Below are positions 34,350 through 42,797 of a stretch of 64,000 nt of DNA, piece after piece. The stretch spans positions 1-64,000 of the forward strand of contig NZ_BMTP01000012.1 in NCBI RefSeq assembly GCF_014649735.1, given 5' to 3'. Source of the DNA: Streptomyces lavendofoliae (GTDB lineage Bacteria; Actinomycetota; Actinomycetes; Streptomycetales; Streptomycetaceae). Both the position numbers and the translations under genes were made by a program. Every line of letters starts with the position of its first letter. Positions within the stretch are counted from its first letter, which is position 1. The notes beneath the pieces are model-generated. The model did not search any database, was not told where the DNA came from, and saw nothing but the letters and a program-made list of their open reading frames with translations.

Positions 34350-34687
34350 CGGACGTACCGCCTTCCCTCTCGTTGACGCACCATGACCACCATGGGCGCG
34401 CGCGGCCCGGGGGCCGCTTGACCTGCATGGACCCGGCAGTGCCGGTCCGCACGGCGGGAGCGCCGTACGAGTGAATCGACAGGGTACTGCCCGCCTGCTC
34501 ACATACCCCGGCCCGCCGGTGGCGAAGGATGGGCCGCGGCACGCGGGCGCGTGCCACGTGCCGCGCCCGTCCGCCAGTGAAGTGAAAAGCGCATAAATTC
34601 ACCCATTTGCATCTTTAATCACATAGATACTTCCTGTGAGGCTGGAAGGACTGAAGGTGACTGTCCCCTCACCCAGGAGATCCCCTC
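34350..34687. promoter_or_regulatory. 338-bp divergent promoter region upstream of smeA
   Basis: No gene. Bases 34578-34633 are unusually AT-rich for this genome and include a GTGAA...TTCAC inverted repeat (34582-34602). This is the likely smeA promoter. I could not find a convincing WhiG-type box (TAAA-N15-GCCGATAA), although smeA-ssfA is developmentally controlled in S. coelicolor. A ribosome site CAGGAGA precedes smeA. Confidence 0.5.
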
Positions 34688-34882
34688 ATGATCCTGTCCA
34701 TCTCAGGCGTGGTTCTGCTCGGCATCATCGTCTTCCTCTTCTTCAAGAAGGACGGGCTCAAGGCCTCCCACGCCCTCGTCTGCGCACTCTTCGGCTTCTA
34801 CCTCGCGGGCACCGCGATCGCACCCAGCATCACGGCGGGCGGCGCGAGCCTGGCCAGCCTGCTTGGCGGGATCAAGTTCTGA
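34688..34882 (+). CDS. smeA: SmeA, small sporulation membrane protein
   Basis: 64-aa protein with two TM helices (residues ~4-20 and ~30-50) joined by the short loop KKDGLKASHA. Size, topology and position directly before an FtsK/SpoIIIE-like gene match SmeA. In S. coelicolor, SmeA localises to sporulation septa and recruits SsfA; mutants have segregation and septum defects. Probably co-transcribed with ssfA 42 bp downstream. Confidence 0.88.
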   Translation: MILSISGVVLLGIIVFLFFKKDGLKASHALVCALFGFYLAGTAIAPSITAGGASLASLLGGIKF

Positions 34883-34924
34883 CCCGCAGCGGCCCTTCCA
34901 CGACTTCAGGATCAGGAGTACGAC

Positions 34925-36733
34925 GTGGCCCGGCGCCCCCTTCCGCGCATCCCGAACCTCCCGGGCATCGCGAGCCTTCCGAGCAGCGCCACTGCCCGGA
35001 TCGCCCGCGGCCGGGAGATCGCACGAACGGCCGCCGACGGCGCCACGGACGTCCTCCATCCGCTGATCACGATCAGCCGGGGCCTGCGGAAGCTGGGCGG
35101 AGCCGTACGCGCCAAGTGGGCCGCGACCCCCAAGGACCGGCGCGGTCCCGCGCTGTTCGTGGTCGCGGCCTGCGTGCTGGCCGTCGCGCTCGTCCCGTAC
35201 GGGCCCCTGCTGGCCCTGGTCTCGTTGATGGGCGCGGCGGCGTGGCAGGGGCGCGAGCGCCCGGTCGTCAGGACCGGGCCGGACGAGGCCGAGACCGAGC
35301 GGCTCCGGGCGCTGTACGAGGCGCTGGTGCCGTACTTCTCCGTGCCCGAGGACCCGAGTCCGCTGTTCGCCCACGGCGGTGACTGGTCCAAGGCGTTCAG
35401 CGACTTCGCCTTCGACGGCGACGGGCGGCCGTCCCGGCTGCGCGTCACCTACCCGGCGTACTTCACCGACGGCGAGGCCGCGTCCCGGGCGAGGATCGAG
35501 CAACTGCTGCACGCCAAGTCCGGGCGGGGCCGCGAGTACCTCTTCGACTGGGACGAAGAGGGAAACCAGCTCCTCATGCGGGTGCTTCCGGCGCTGTCCA
35601 CGTCGGTGGCCGCCCAGCGCTTCGTCACCGTGCCGGGCGAGACCGTGCTGGGCTTCACGGACCCCGAGGCGGTCCAGCGGACCATTCCCGTACGGGACGG
35701 CGACGACACCCGGTACGCCCCTCCCGTGGTGTGGCGTACCGGTCCGCGCTCCACCGAACCGCACCTGCTCGTCGTGGGGCAGCCCGGCACCGGCACGACG
35801 ACCCTGCTGCGGTCGCTGGCCCTCCAGGCCCTCCAGCACGGCGACGTCCTCGTCGTCGAGGGCAGTGGGACCGGCGAGTACGCCTGCCTCGCCGGGCGTA
35901 CGGGGGTCCTGGCGGTCGAATGCGGGCTGGGCGGCGCCCTGGCGAGCCTGGAATGGGCGGCGCACGAGACCGAGCGGCGCCTGATCGCGGCGAACCGGGC
36001 GCGGCAGGCCGGCTACCCGGCACCCGAGGACACGAGGCGGCCGCTGTGGATCCTGGTGGACCGGCCGAGCGTGTTCGGCCACCTGGCCGCGGCCGACGGC
36101 CGGGTGGACCCGCAGACGTTGCTCCAGATCCCGCTGCGGCACGGCCGGGCGGCCCACGTGACGGTGGTGGTGGCCGAACAGTTCGACGGCCTGGACACGC
36201 TCAGCGAGGCGGTCCTGAGCCACACCCGGGCCCGGGTCGTCCTGGGGCCCGCCGCCCCGGAGCAGCTGGGGTACGTCCTGGGCGCCGCCCCGCACACCAC
36301 TCCGGTCCCGCACGTCCCGCCCGGGCGCGGGTACGCCCGGCTCGGAACCGGACCGGTGCTCAGGCTCCAGGTCCCGGCGACGCCCGACCCGTACGACGAC
36401 GCCACCACCGAGGCGCACCGGCAGGCCGTCCTGGACCTGCTTCCCGAGCGCCGGCCCGCCCCGCCGCCGCCCGCACCCGCACCCGCCCCGCCCCAGGCTC
36501 CGCCCCCTGCCGCTCCCACCCCGGCTCCCGCCCCGGCCCAGGACCCGGCCCCGGCGGCGCCGGTGGGGGTCCCGGTAGCGGCGGTCGCTCCCGCCCCGGC
36601 CACGACCCACGCCCCGGTGCCCATGGCTCCCCCGGCCCCGGCTCAGGCCCCCGCGCCGCCGGCACCGGCCGCACAGCCCGCGCCGCCCGCACCGGCCCCC
36701 GCTCCCCCGGCCGGTCCGGGCGTGCCCGGCTGA
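34925..36733 (+). CDS. ssfA: SsfA, FtsK/SpoIIIE-like septal protein with degenerate P-loop
   Basis: 602 aa from GTG 34925 (AGGAG 7 bases upstream). TM segments around residues 76-110, then a soluble linker and a RecA-like domain. The P-loop position reads GQPGTGTTT (285-293): the invariant lysine is Thr. The Walker B region reads WILVDRPSVF, lacking the acidic second residue. A ~90-residue Ala/Pro tail ends the protein. In S. coelicolor, SsfA acts in chromosome segregation at sporulation septa with SmeA. These substitutions suggest little or no ATP hydrolysis. Confidence 0.85.
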   Translation: MARRPLPRIPNLPGIASLPSSATARIARGREIARTAADGATDVLHPLITISRGLRKLGGAVRAKWAATPKDRRGPALFVVAACVLAVALVPYGPLLALVSLMGAAAWQGRERPVVRTGPDEAETERLRALYEALVPYFSVPEDPSPLFAHGGDWSKAFSDFAFDGDGRPSRLRVTYPAYFTDGEAASRARIEQLLHAKSGRGREYLFDWDEEGNQLLMRVLPALSTSVAAQRFVTVPGETVLGFTDPEAVQRTIPVRDGDDTRYAPPVVWRTGPRSTEPHLLVVGQPGTGTTTLLRSLALQALQHGDVLVVEGSGTGEYACLAGRTGVLAVECGLGGALASLEWAAHETERRLIAANRARQAGYPAPEDTRRPLWILVDRPSVFGHLAAADGRVDPQTLLQIPLRHGRAAHVTVVVAEQFDGLDTLSEAVLSHTRARVVLGPAAPEQLGYVLGAAPHTTPVPHVPPGRGYARLGTGPVLRLQVPATPDPYDDATTEAHRQAVLDLLPERRPAPPPPAPAPAPPQAPPPAAPTPAPAPAQDPAPAAPVGVPVAAVAPAPATTHAPVPMAPPAPAQAPAPPAPAAQPAPPAPAPAPPAGPGVPG

Positions 36734-36797
36734 CCCCCCTCAGGGCGCCGGGCCGCCGGGCCCGCCCACGCCCCCTCACGCCTCACGCCTGGACGCC

Positions 36798-38300
36798 TCA
36801 CGCCACGAACGTCCGCAGCGACTCGCCGGAACCGGCGCTCGCACCCGCCCTCACCAGCCTCGCCGCCGCGGCGAGCCGCACGGCGGCCTCGTCGGCGACG
36901 GGACCGGCGACGGTGAACGGCAGCCTGACGTACCCCTCGAAGGCGCCGTCCACGCCGAAGCGGGGCCCCGAGGGCACCCGCACACCGACCCGTTCGCCCA
37001 CTTCGGCCAGCCGGGAGCCCGACAGGCCTCCGGTGCGCACCCACAGGGTCAGGCCGCCGCGCGGCACCTCGAACTCCCAGTCCGGCAGCTCCCGGCGTAC
37101 CGCCGTCACCAGCGCGTCCCGGTTCTCCAGCGCCTGGGTGCGCCGCAGCGCGACGGCCTCCTCCCAGCCGCCGGTGCGCATCAGCCAGTTGACGCCGAGC
37201 TGCTCCAGGACGGGGGTGCCGAGGTCGGCGTACGCGCGCGCGGCCACCAGGGAGCGGATCACATCGGGCGCGGCGCGCACCCATCCGATGCGCATGCCCG
37301 CCCAGAAGGCCTTGCTCGCCGAACCGACGGTGAGCACCGTGCTCCCGGCCGGGTCGAAGGCGCACACGGGCCGGGGCATGTCGAGCCCCTCCTCCAGGTA
37401 CAGCTCGGTCATGGTCTCGTCGACGACGAGGACCGTCCCGGCCGAGCGGGACGCGTCGACCATCGCGCGCCGCCGGTCCTCGTCGGCGAGCGCTCCGGTG
37501 GGGTTGTGGAAGTCCGCCACGACGTAGGCGAGCCGGGGCGCGGCGTCCCTCAGCACCTGGCGCCAGCGCGGCAGGTCCCAGCCCTCCAGCCCCTCGGACA
37601 TCGCGACGGGCACCAGGCGGGCGCCCGCCTCCCGCATCAGCTGGAGGATGTTGGCGTACGACGGCGATTCCACGGCGATGCGCTCACCGCGGCCGGCGAA
37701 GAGGTGGCAGATGGCGTCGATGGCGCCCATGGCGCCCGTCGTGACCATGATCTGCTCGGGCATGGTCGGGATGCCCCGCTCGGTGTACCGGTCGGCGAGC
37801 ATCTGCCGCAGCGCGGGCAGGCCGGCCGGGTAGTCCCCGTGCGTGTGGGCGTAGGGCGGCAGCTCCTCCAGGGCGCCCTGGAAGCCACGGGTGAGCCACG
37901 GCTCGGGTGCCGGCAGGGAGGCGCAGCCGAGGTCGATCATGGAGCCGAGCGACTCCGGCGGCAGGGGTTCGAGCCCCCGGGCGGGCAGCGGGTTCCCGGC
38001 GGGCACGGCCGTCCAGCTCCCGGCGCCGCGCCGCGACTCCAGGAACCCCTCGGCGCGCAGCGCCTCGTACGCGGCGGCGACCGTGGTACGGCTGACGGAC
38101 AGCGCGAGGGCCAGTTCCCGCTCGGCGGGAAGCCGGGCGGCGACCGGGACGCGCCCTTCCAGCACCAGCAGCCGGATGCCGTCGGCGAGCGCCCGGTAGG
38201 CGGGCGGCTTGCGGGTTCCGGGGCCGGCCGGCCGGGGCTGCTGCGCGTTGAGTTGCCGGGCCAGCTGAGCGGGGCCCACCGCCGAAGTCCATTCAGCCAT
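36798..38300 (-). CDS. MocR-type regulator (GntR DNA-binding plus aminotransferase domain)
   Basis: 500 aa from ATG 38300. GntR winged helix at about residues 35-100 (ADGIRLLVLEGRVPVAARLP, ALSVSRTTVAAAYEALRAEG), then a fold-type-I aminotransferase-like domain. It has the PLP pocket DFHNPTGALADEDRR, VDETMTELYLEEG and the Schiff-base lysine in TVGSASKAFWAGMRIGWVRA. It is divergent from a YczE-family gene, the arrangement of yczR-yczE, so it probably controls that transporter-like protein in response to PLP or an amino compound. Confidence 0.93.
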   Translation of the reverse strand: MAEWTSAVGPAQLARQLNAQQPRPAGPGTRKPPAYRALADGIRLLVLEGRVPVAARLPAERELALALSVSRTTVAAAYEALRAEGFLESRRGAGSWTAVPAGNPLPARGLEPLPPESLGSMIDLGCASLPAPEPWLTRGFQGALEELPPYAHTHGDYPAGLPALRQMLADRYTERGIPTMPEQIMVTTGAMGAIDAICHLFAGRGERIAVESPSYANILQLMREAGARLVPVAMSEGLEGWDLPRWRQVLRDAAPRLAYVVADFHNPTGALADEDRRRAMVDASRSAGTVLVVDETMTELYLEEGLDMPRPVCAFDPAGSTVLTVGSASKAFWAGMRIGWVRAAPDVIRSLVAARAYADLGTPVLEQLGVNWLMRTGGWEEAVALRRTQALENRDALVTAVRRELPDWEFEVPRGGLTLWVRTGGLSGSRLAEVGERVGVRVPSGPRFGVDGAFEGYVRLPFTVAGPVADEAAVRLAAAARLVRAGASAGSGESLRTFVA

Positions 38301-38307
38301 GGAATTC

Positions 38308-38378
38308 AGTCCACCTTCCTCGAATTGGACCTGGTTGGCGTCCAAAGCCCTGCCACAGGGTGGCATGAGTCAGTCCAC
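38308..38378. promoter_or_regulatory. TGGAC half-sites between the MocR and YczE genes
   Basis: TTGGAC (38325-38330) and GTCCAA (38340-38345) form a perfect 6-bp inverted repeat with 9 bases between. Two further GTCCA elements lie near 38309 and 38373. Repeated half-sites in a divergent promoter are typical MocR targets; binding is inferred. Confidence 0.5.
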
Positions 38379-38404
38379 CACCATCACCACGGGGGGCACA
38401 ACCC

Positions 38405-39148
38405 ATGCCGACGACGTCCAGCACACCGCCGGATACCGCATCGGATCCCGGCCCGGATTCCGCATCGGACCCCGCACCGCGTCCCGGGAGCGCGCCGCGG
38501 CACGTCGTCCGCCGGCTGCTCCAGCTGTACGCCGGCCTGGCCCTGTACGGCGCCAGCTCGGCACTGCTCGTGCGCAGCGGCCTCGGCCTGGAGCCGTGGA
38601 ACGTGCTGCACCAGGGGCTGGCCGAGCGGACCGGCCTGAGCATGGGCGTCGTCCTGACCGTCGTCGGGGCCGGCGTCCTCCTCCTGTGGATCCCGCTGCG
38701 GCAGAAGCCCGGCCTGGGCACCGTGTCGAACGTCCTGGTCATCGGTGCCGCGATGGACGGCACCCTGTGGTTCGTGCCCGACGTGCACGGCCTGTTCGCC
38801 CAGGTCCCGCTGATGGCCGGCGGAATCGTGCTCAACGGCGTGGCCACCGGCCTCTACATCGCCGCCCGCTTCGGCCCCGGCCCGCGCGACGGACTGATGA
38901 CGGGCCTGCACCGGGTCACCGGCCGTTCCCTGCGCCTGATCCGCACGACGATCGAGGTCACGGTCGTCGTGACCGGGTTCCTCCTGGGCGGCTCCCTGGG
39001 GATCGGGACGGTGCTGTACGCCCTGGCGATCGGCCCGCTCGCCCAGTTCTTCCTGCGCGTCTTCACCGTCCCGTCCCCCGCGGGAACACGTTCCGGCAGC
39101 ACCGTGGTCGCCTCGGGGACAACCCGGCAGGCCATACTTCGGCGGTGA
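38405..39148 (+). CDS. YczE/YitT-family membrane protein
   Basis: 247 aa. A ~35-residue polar, Pro-rich N-terminus precedes four to five TM helices with the family motifs LYGASSALLVRSGLGLEPWN, VLHQGLAERTGLSMG and FGPGPRDGLMTGL. Role unknown; the family has been linked to small-molecule handling and secretion in bacilli. It is controlled presumably by the divergent MocR gene. Its TGA overlaps the GTG of the next gene. Confidence 0.9.
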   Translation: MPTTSSTPPDTASDPGPDSASDPAPRPGSAPRHVVRRLLQLYAGLALYGASSALLVRSGLGLEPWNVLHQGLAERTGLSMGVVLTVVGAGVLLLWIPLRQKPGLGTVSNVLVIGAAMDGTLWFVPDVHGLFAQVPLMAGGIVLNGVATGLYIAARFGPGPRDGLMTGLHRVTGRSLRLIRTTIEVTVVVTGFLLGGSLGIGTVLYALAIGPLAQFFLRVFTVPSPAGTRSGSTVVASGTTRQAILRR

Positions 39149-39912
39149 CTCGCGTACGCCACCCCTACCTGGACCACCCTTCTCCCCTCATACCCTTCGC
39201 CCACCGGGGCGGTGCGGCGGACGGGCTGGAGAACACGGCGACCGCCTTCCGCCGCGCGGCGGCGGCCGGTTACCGCTACTTCGAGACGGACGTCCACACC
39301 ACCGCCGACGGCCGGCTGGTCGCCTTCCACGACGCGACGCTGGACCGGGTGACGGACGCCCGGGGCCGGATCCGGGACCTGCGGTGGAACGAGGTGCGCC
39401 ACGCGCGCGTGGCGGGCAGGGAACCGCTGCCGCTCTTCGAGGAGTTGCTGGAGGAGTTCCCGGACGCCCGCTGGAACGTGGACGTCAAGGCGGAGTCCGC
39501 CCTGGAGCCGCTGCTCGCGGTCGTCCGCGGGGCGGGCGCCTGGGACCGGGTGTGCGTGGGCTCGTTCGACGAGGGCCGGGTGGCCCGGGCGCAGCGCCTC
39601 GCCGGCCCCCGGCTGGCCACCTCCTACGGCGTGCGGGGCGTGCTGGGCCTGCGGTTGCGGTCGTTCGGGATCCCGGCCGCGCTGCGCGCGGGCGCGGTGG
39701 CCGCGCAGGTGCCGGAGGTCCAGGGCGGGGTCAGGGTCGTGGACCGGCGGTTCGTACGGGCGGCGCACGAGCGGGGTCTCCAGGTGCACGTCTGGACGGT
39801 CAACGATCCCGGCCGGATGGCCGCGCTTCTCGACCTCGGGGTGGATGGCATCATGACCGATCATCTGGAGACGCTGCGCACGGTGCTGACCGACCGGGGG
39901 GTCTGGGTCTGA
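39145..39912 (+). CDS. glycerophosphodiester phosphodiesterase
   Basis: 255 aa, GTG 39145 overlapping the upstream stop. GDPD signature residues are present: the catalytic HRG in IPFAHRGGAADGLENT, metal ligands in YFETDVHTTADGRLVAFHDA, and the second histidine in the same run, ending VHVWTVNDPGRMAALLDLGV and DGIMTDH. It hydrolyses glycerophosphodiesters to sn-glycerol-3-phosphate. No signal peptide, so cytosolic. Confidence 0.94.
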   Translation: MTRVRHPYLDHPSPLIPFAHRGGAADGLENTATAFRRAAAAGYRYFETDVHTTADGRLVAFHDATLDRVTDARGRIRDLRWNEVRHARVAGREPLPLFEELLEEFPDARWNVDVKAESALEPLLAVVRGAGAWDRVCVGSFDEGRVARAQRLAGPRLATSYGVRGVLGLRLRSFGIPAALRAGAVAAQVPEVQGGVRVVDRRFVRAAHERGLQVHVWTVNDPGRMAALLDLGVDGIMTDHLETLRTVLTDRGVWV

Positions 39913-39958
39913 GCGTGCCTCCCGTCTCCCGCCAAGGGGACGAACGAGGGGGACGGGC

Positions 39959-41317
39959 GTGAGCGACGCCGAGACCGCCGACCGGGCCGCCGGTGCGGCA
40001 GAGCCGTCCGACCGCCGCCGCGAGCGACGTGGCTGGTACTTCTACGACTTCGCGTGCTCCGTCTACTCCACGAGCGTGCTGACGGTGTTCGTCGGCCCGT
40101 ACCTGACGTCGGTCGCCAAGGCCGCCGCGGACGCGGACGGCTTCGTCCACCCGCTGGGAATCCCGCTGCGCGCGGGGTCGGTCTTCGCGTACGCCGTGTC
40201 CGCCTCCGTGGTCCTGGCGGTCCTGGTGATGCCCCTGGCGGGCGCGGCGGCGGACCGTACGGGGCGCAAGAAGCCGCTGCTGGCGGTGGCCGCCTACCTG
40301 GGGGCGGCCGCCACGGCGGGACTGTTCTTCCTGGAGGGCGACCGCTACCTCCTGGGCGCCCTCCTTCTCATCGTCGCGAACGCCTCGCTCACGGTGTCGA
40401 TGGCGCTCTACAACGCCTATCTGCCGCAGATCGCCGCACCCGAGGAGCGGGACGCCGTCTCCTCGCGCGGCTGGGCGTTCGGCTACACGTCGGGCGCGCT
40501 GGTGCTGGTCCTGGACCTGGTGCTGTACACGGGCCACGCGTCGTTCGGGCTCTCGGAGTCGGAGGCGGTGCGGATCTGCCTGGCCTCGGCCGGTCTGTGG
40601 TGGGGCGCCTTCACCCTCGTACCGCTGCGGCGGTTGCGCGACCGGAGGGTGGCGCCCGGTGGCGAGGGGGCGGTCGGTTCGGGGTGGCGGCAGTTGCGGG
40701 CGACGCTCCGCGACATGCGGCGGCATCCGCTGACGCTCTCCTTCCTCCTGGCGTACCTCGTCTACAACGACGGCGTCCAGACGGTGATCTCGCAGGCGTC
40801 CGTCTACGGTTCCGAGGAGCTGGGCCTGGAGCAGACGACGCTCATCACGGCCGTGCTCCTGGTCCAGGTCCTGGCCGTCGCCGGTGCGCTGGGCATGGGG
40901 CGGCTGGCGCGCGCGTACGGAGCGCAGCGCACGATCCTCGGTTCGCTCGCCGTGTGGGCCCTGATCCTGGCGGCCGGATATTTCCTGCCGGCGGGGGCGC
41001 CGGTGTGGTTCTACGCGCTGGCCGCGGCGATCGGGCTGGTCCTGGGCGGCAGCCAGGCGCTGTCCCGGTCGCTCTTCTCCCACCTGGTGCCGCCCGGCAA
41101 GGAGGCCGAGTACTTCGCGGCGTACGAGATGAGCGACCGAGGTCTCAGCTGGCTGGGGCCCCTGGTGTTCGGGCTCGCGTACCAGGTGACCGGCAGCTAC
41201 CGTGATGCGATCATCTCGCTGGTGATCTTCTTCGCACTGGGATTCGTCCTGCTCGCGCGGGTACCCGTACGCAAGGCGGTGGCCGAGGCGGGCAACCCCG
41301 TCCCGGACCGGATTTAG
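39959..41317 (+). CDS. MFS permease, UMF1/Atg22-like
   Basis: 452 aa, GTG start preceded by GAGGGGGA. About twelve TM helices. The opening WYFYDFACSVYSTSVLTVFV and PYLTSVAKAAADADG is characteristic of the UMF1 (Atg22-like) branch; GAAADRTGRKKPLL is the MFS loop. Probable exporter or amino-acid permease; substrate unknown. It likely ends at a short stem (AAAGGC/GCCTTT, 41329-41351). Confidence 0.92.
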   Translation: MSDAETADRAAGAAEPSDRRRERRGWYFYDFACSVYSTSVLTVFVGPYLTSVAKAAADADGFVHPLGIPLRAGSVFAYAVSASVVLAVLVMPLAGAAADRTGRKKPLLAVAAYLGAAATAGLFFLEGDRYLLGALLLIVANASLTVSMALYNAYLPQIAAPEERDAVSSRGWAFGYTSGALVLVLDLVLYTGHASFGLSESEAVRICLASAGLWWGAFTLVPLRRLRDRRVAPGGEGAVGSGWRQLRATLRDMRRHPLTLSFLLAYLVYNDGVQTVISQASVYGSEELGLEQTTLITAVLLVQVLAVAGALGMGRLARAYGAQRTILGSLAVWALILAAGYFLPAGAPVWFYALAAAIGLVLGGSQALSRSLFSHLVPPGKEAEYFAAYEMSDRGLSWLGPLVFGLAYQVTGSYRDAIISLVIFFALGFVLLARVPVRKAVAEAGNPVPDRI

Positions 41318-41400
41318 ACGCGGAAGTGAAAGGCCGGTAGTGTACGCCTTTGGCCTGCCAGGCGGACCGTTACTGCGTGCTCTTACAGCAAAGACGCTGG

Positions 41401-41448
41401 GTGACATCTGCTGCCAGATGTGACAAACCGGGCACTGGTGGGTACAAC
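41401..41448 (+). promoter_or_regulatory. probable housekeeping promoter of rbpA with overlapping palindrome
   Basis: GTGACA (41420-41425), a 17-base spacer and TACAAC (41443-41448) form a reasonable HrdB-type promoter. CATCTG-CTGC-CAGATG (41405-41420) is an inverted repeat abutting the -35 box and could be an operator. Confidence 0.45.
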
Positions 41449-41484
41449 AAGGGGCGGCACGACGGGCGACGCATGACCCGCAAC

Positions 41485-41511
41485 GGGAATCTTTACCGCC
41501 GACCGGACGTT
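41485..41511 (+). promoter_or_regulatory. sigma-R (thiol stress) promoter of rbpA
   Basis: GGGAAT (41485-41490), exactly 18 bases, then GTT (41509-41511): the consensus for sigma-R in Streptomyces. rbpA is an established sigma-R target in S. coelicolor. Confidence 0.9.
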
Positions 41512-41572
41512 GACCGGATGACGACGACAGCGACACCTGTCCTGTGGGCGACAAGCCCGGGAGGCACGATTC

Positions 41573-41947
41573 ATGAGTGAGCGAGCTCTTCGCGGCACGC
41601 GCCTCGTGGTGACCAGCTACGAGACCGACCGCGGCATCGATCTGGCCCCGCGCCAGGCGGTGGAGTACGCATGCGAGAAGGGGCATCGTTTCGAGATGCC
41701 GTTCTCGGTCGAGGCGGAGATTCCGCCGGAGTGGGAGTGCAAGGTCTGCGGAAGCCAGGCACTCCTCGTTGACGGGGACGGCCCCGAGGAGAAGAAGGGC
41801 AAGCCGGCGCGTACGCACTGGGACATGCTCATGGAGCGGCGCACCCGCGAGGAGCTCGAGGAAGTGCTGGCCGAAAGGCTGGCGGTCCTGCGCTCCGGCG
41901 CCATGAACATCGCCGTGCATCCGCGCGACAGCCGGAAGTCCGCGTAA
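41573..41947 (+). CDS. rbpA: RNA polymerase-binding protein RbpA
   Basis: 124-aa actinobacterial transcription factor that binds RNA polymerase and the principal sigma factor and stabilises open complexes. A flexible N-terminal tail is followed by a zinc-binding core with Cys34, His38, Cys56 and Cys59 (YACEKGHRF...WECKVCG). A basic linker around KKGKPARTHWDMLMERRT and the C-terminal sigma-interaction helix REELEEVLAERLAVLRSG complete it. Two promoters are visible upstream, one of sigma-R type. Confidence 0.97.
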   Translation: MSERALRGTRLVVTSYETDRGIDLAPRQAVEYACEKGHRFEMPFSVEAEIPPEWECKVCGSQALLVDGDGPEEKKGKPARTHWDMLMERRTREELEEVLAERLAVLRSGAMNIAVHPRDSRKSA

Positions 41948-42000
41948 CCGGCACAAAAGCGAGAGCGCACAGCGAGCGGCGTACGCGCCGTGGAGCGACA

Positions 42001-42043
42001 GCCGCGGGGCGGCGGTACATCAGGTGTACCGCCGCCCCGCGGC
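42001..42043. terminator. bidirectional terminator between rbpA and fxsA
   Basis: GCCGCGGGGCGGCGGTACA pairs perfectly with TGTACCGCCGCCCCGCGGC: a 19-bp stem with a 5-base loop, between convergent genes. Confidence 0.85.
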
Positions 42044-42081
42044 TCTGTGCTGCGCGCCCGCCTCCCGGCGGGCCGGTGTTC

Positions 42082-42678
42082 TCAGCGGTTCAGCGGCGGC
42101 CGGGGGCCCTCGTCGCCGTACGCGCCCGACCGCGGGGGCGCGTCGTCCCGGACGACCTCACCCTGCACGACCTTGCCGTCGGGACGGTGAATGCGGGCCT
42201 GCTGGAAGGCGTCGCCCAGGGAGCCGTAACCGGACACGGCCGCCCGCATCCGGCGCTCCAGCGTCCGCTCCGCGTACCGCCCGGCCGCCGCGCGCACGGG
42301 CGGCAGCAGGAGCAGCAGCCCCGCCACGTCGGAGACCAGGCCCGGGATCATCAGCAGAAGCCCCCCGAGCATCAGGAACCCGTTGCCGGTGCTCGCCCGG
42401 TCCGGGCCCTCACCGGGAGCGGGCGTGGTCCCCTGCTGCCGCTGCAACGTCTCGGTGAGCGTACGGAAGGCCCGCCGTCCGGCGCGCTTGATCACCGCGG
42501 CGCCGAGCACTCCACCGGCCACGAGCAGGACCAGCACGGCGAGGCCGCCGGCAGCGCCCGCCACCAGGGACAGCAGCCAGATCTCCAGGACCAGCCAGGC
42601 GGCGACGCCGACCGGAACGAGGGTACGGGCGCGGGAGCGCGGTGTGCGGGCGTCAGGGGGCGGTGAACCGGTCATCAT
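42082..42678 (-). CDS. FxsA-family membrane protein
   Basis: 198 aa. Three to four hydrophobic segments within residues ~20-125, with the FxsA core EIWLLSLVAGAAGGLAVLVL, GNGFLMLGGLLLMIPGLVSD and VAGLLLLLPPVRAAAGRYAE. The polar C-terminus is predicted cytoplasmic. FxsA in E. coli is linked to phage F exclusion; the role in actinomycetes is unknown. Two adjacent ATGs (42678, 42675) precede the frame; either may be used. It lies downstream of ppm1, probably in the same transcript. Confidence 0.9.
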   Translation of the reverse strand: MMTGSPPPDARTPRSRARTLVPVGVAAWLVLEIWLLSLVAGAAGGLAVLVLLVAGGVLGAAVIKRAGRRAFRTLTETLQRQQGTTPAPGEGPDRASTGNGFLMLGGLLLMIPGLVSDVAGLLLLLPPVRAAAGRYAERTLERRMRAAVSGYGSLGDAFQQARIHRPDGKVVQGEVVRDDAPPRSGAYGDEGPRPPLNR

Positions 42679-42797
42679 GCCCCCAGTGTGCCCGGAGGCC
42701 CGCCAGGGCGGCGTAAAGGCCCCCCGCGCCTGCCGCTGCCGGCCTGCCGCCGCCCGCAGACCGGTGGGGGCCGAGGACCGGCCTTCCGGGCCGGACG

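Noticed and set aside
41350..41580. 76-codon plus-strand frame over the rbpA promoters
   Set aside because: It covers two promoters and a palindrome, has poor codon bias and overlaps the rbpA start.
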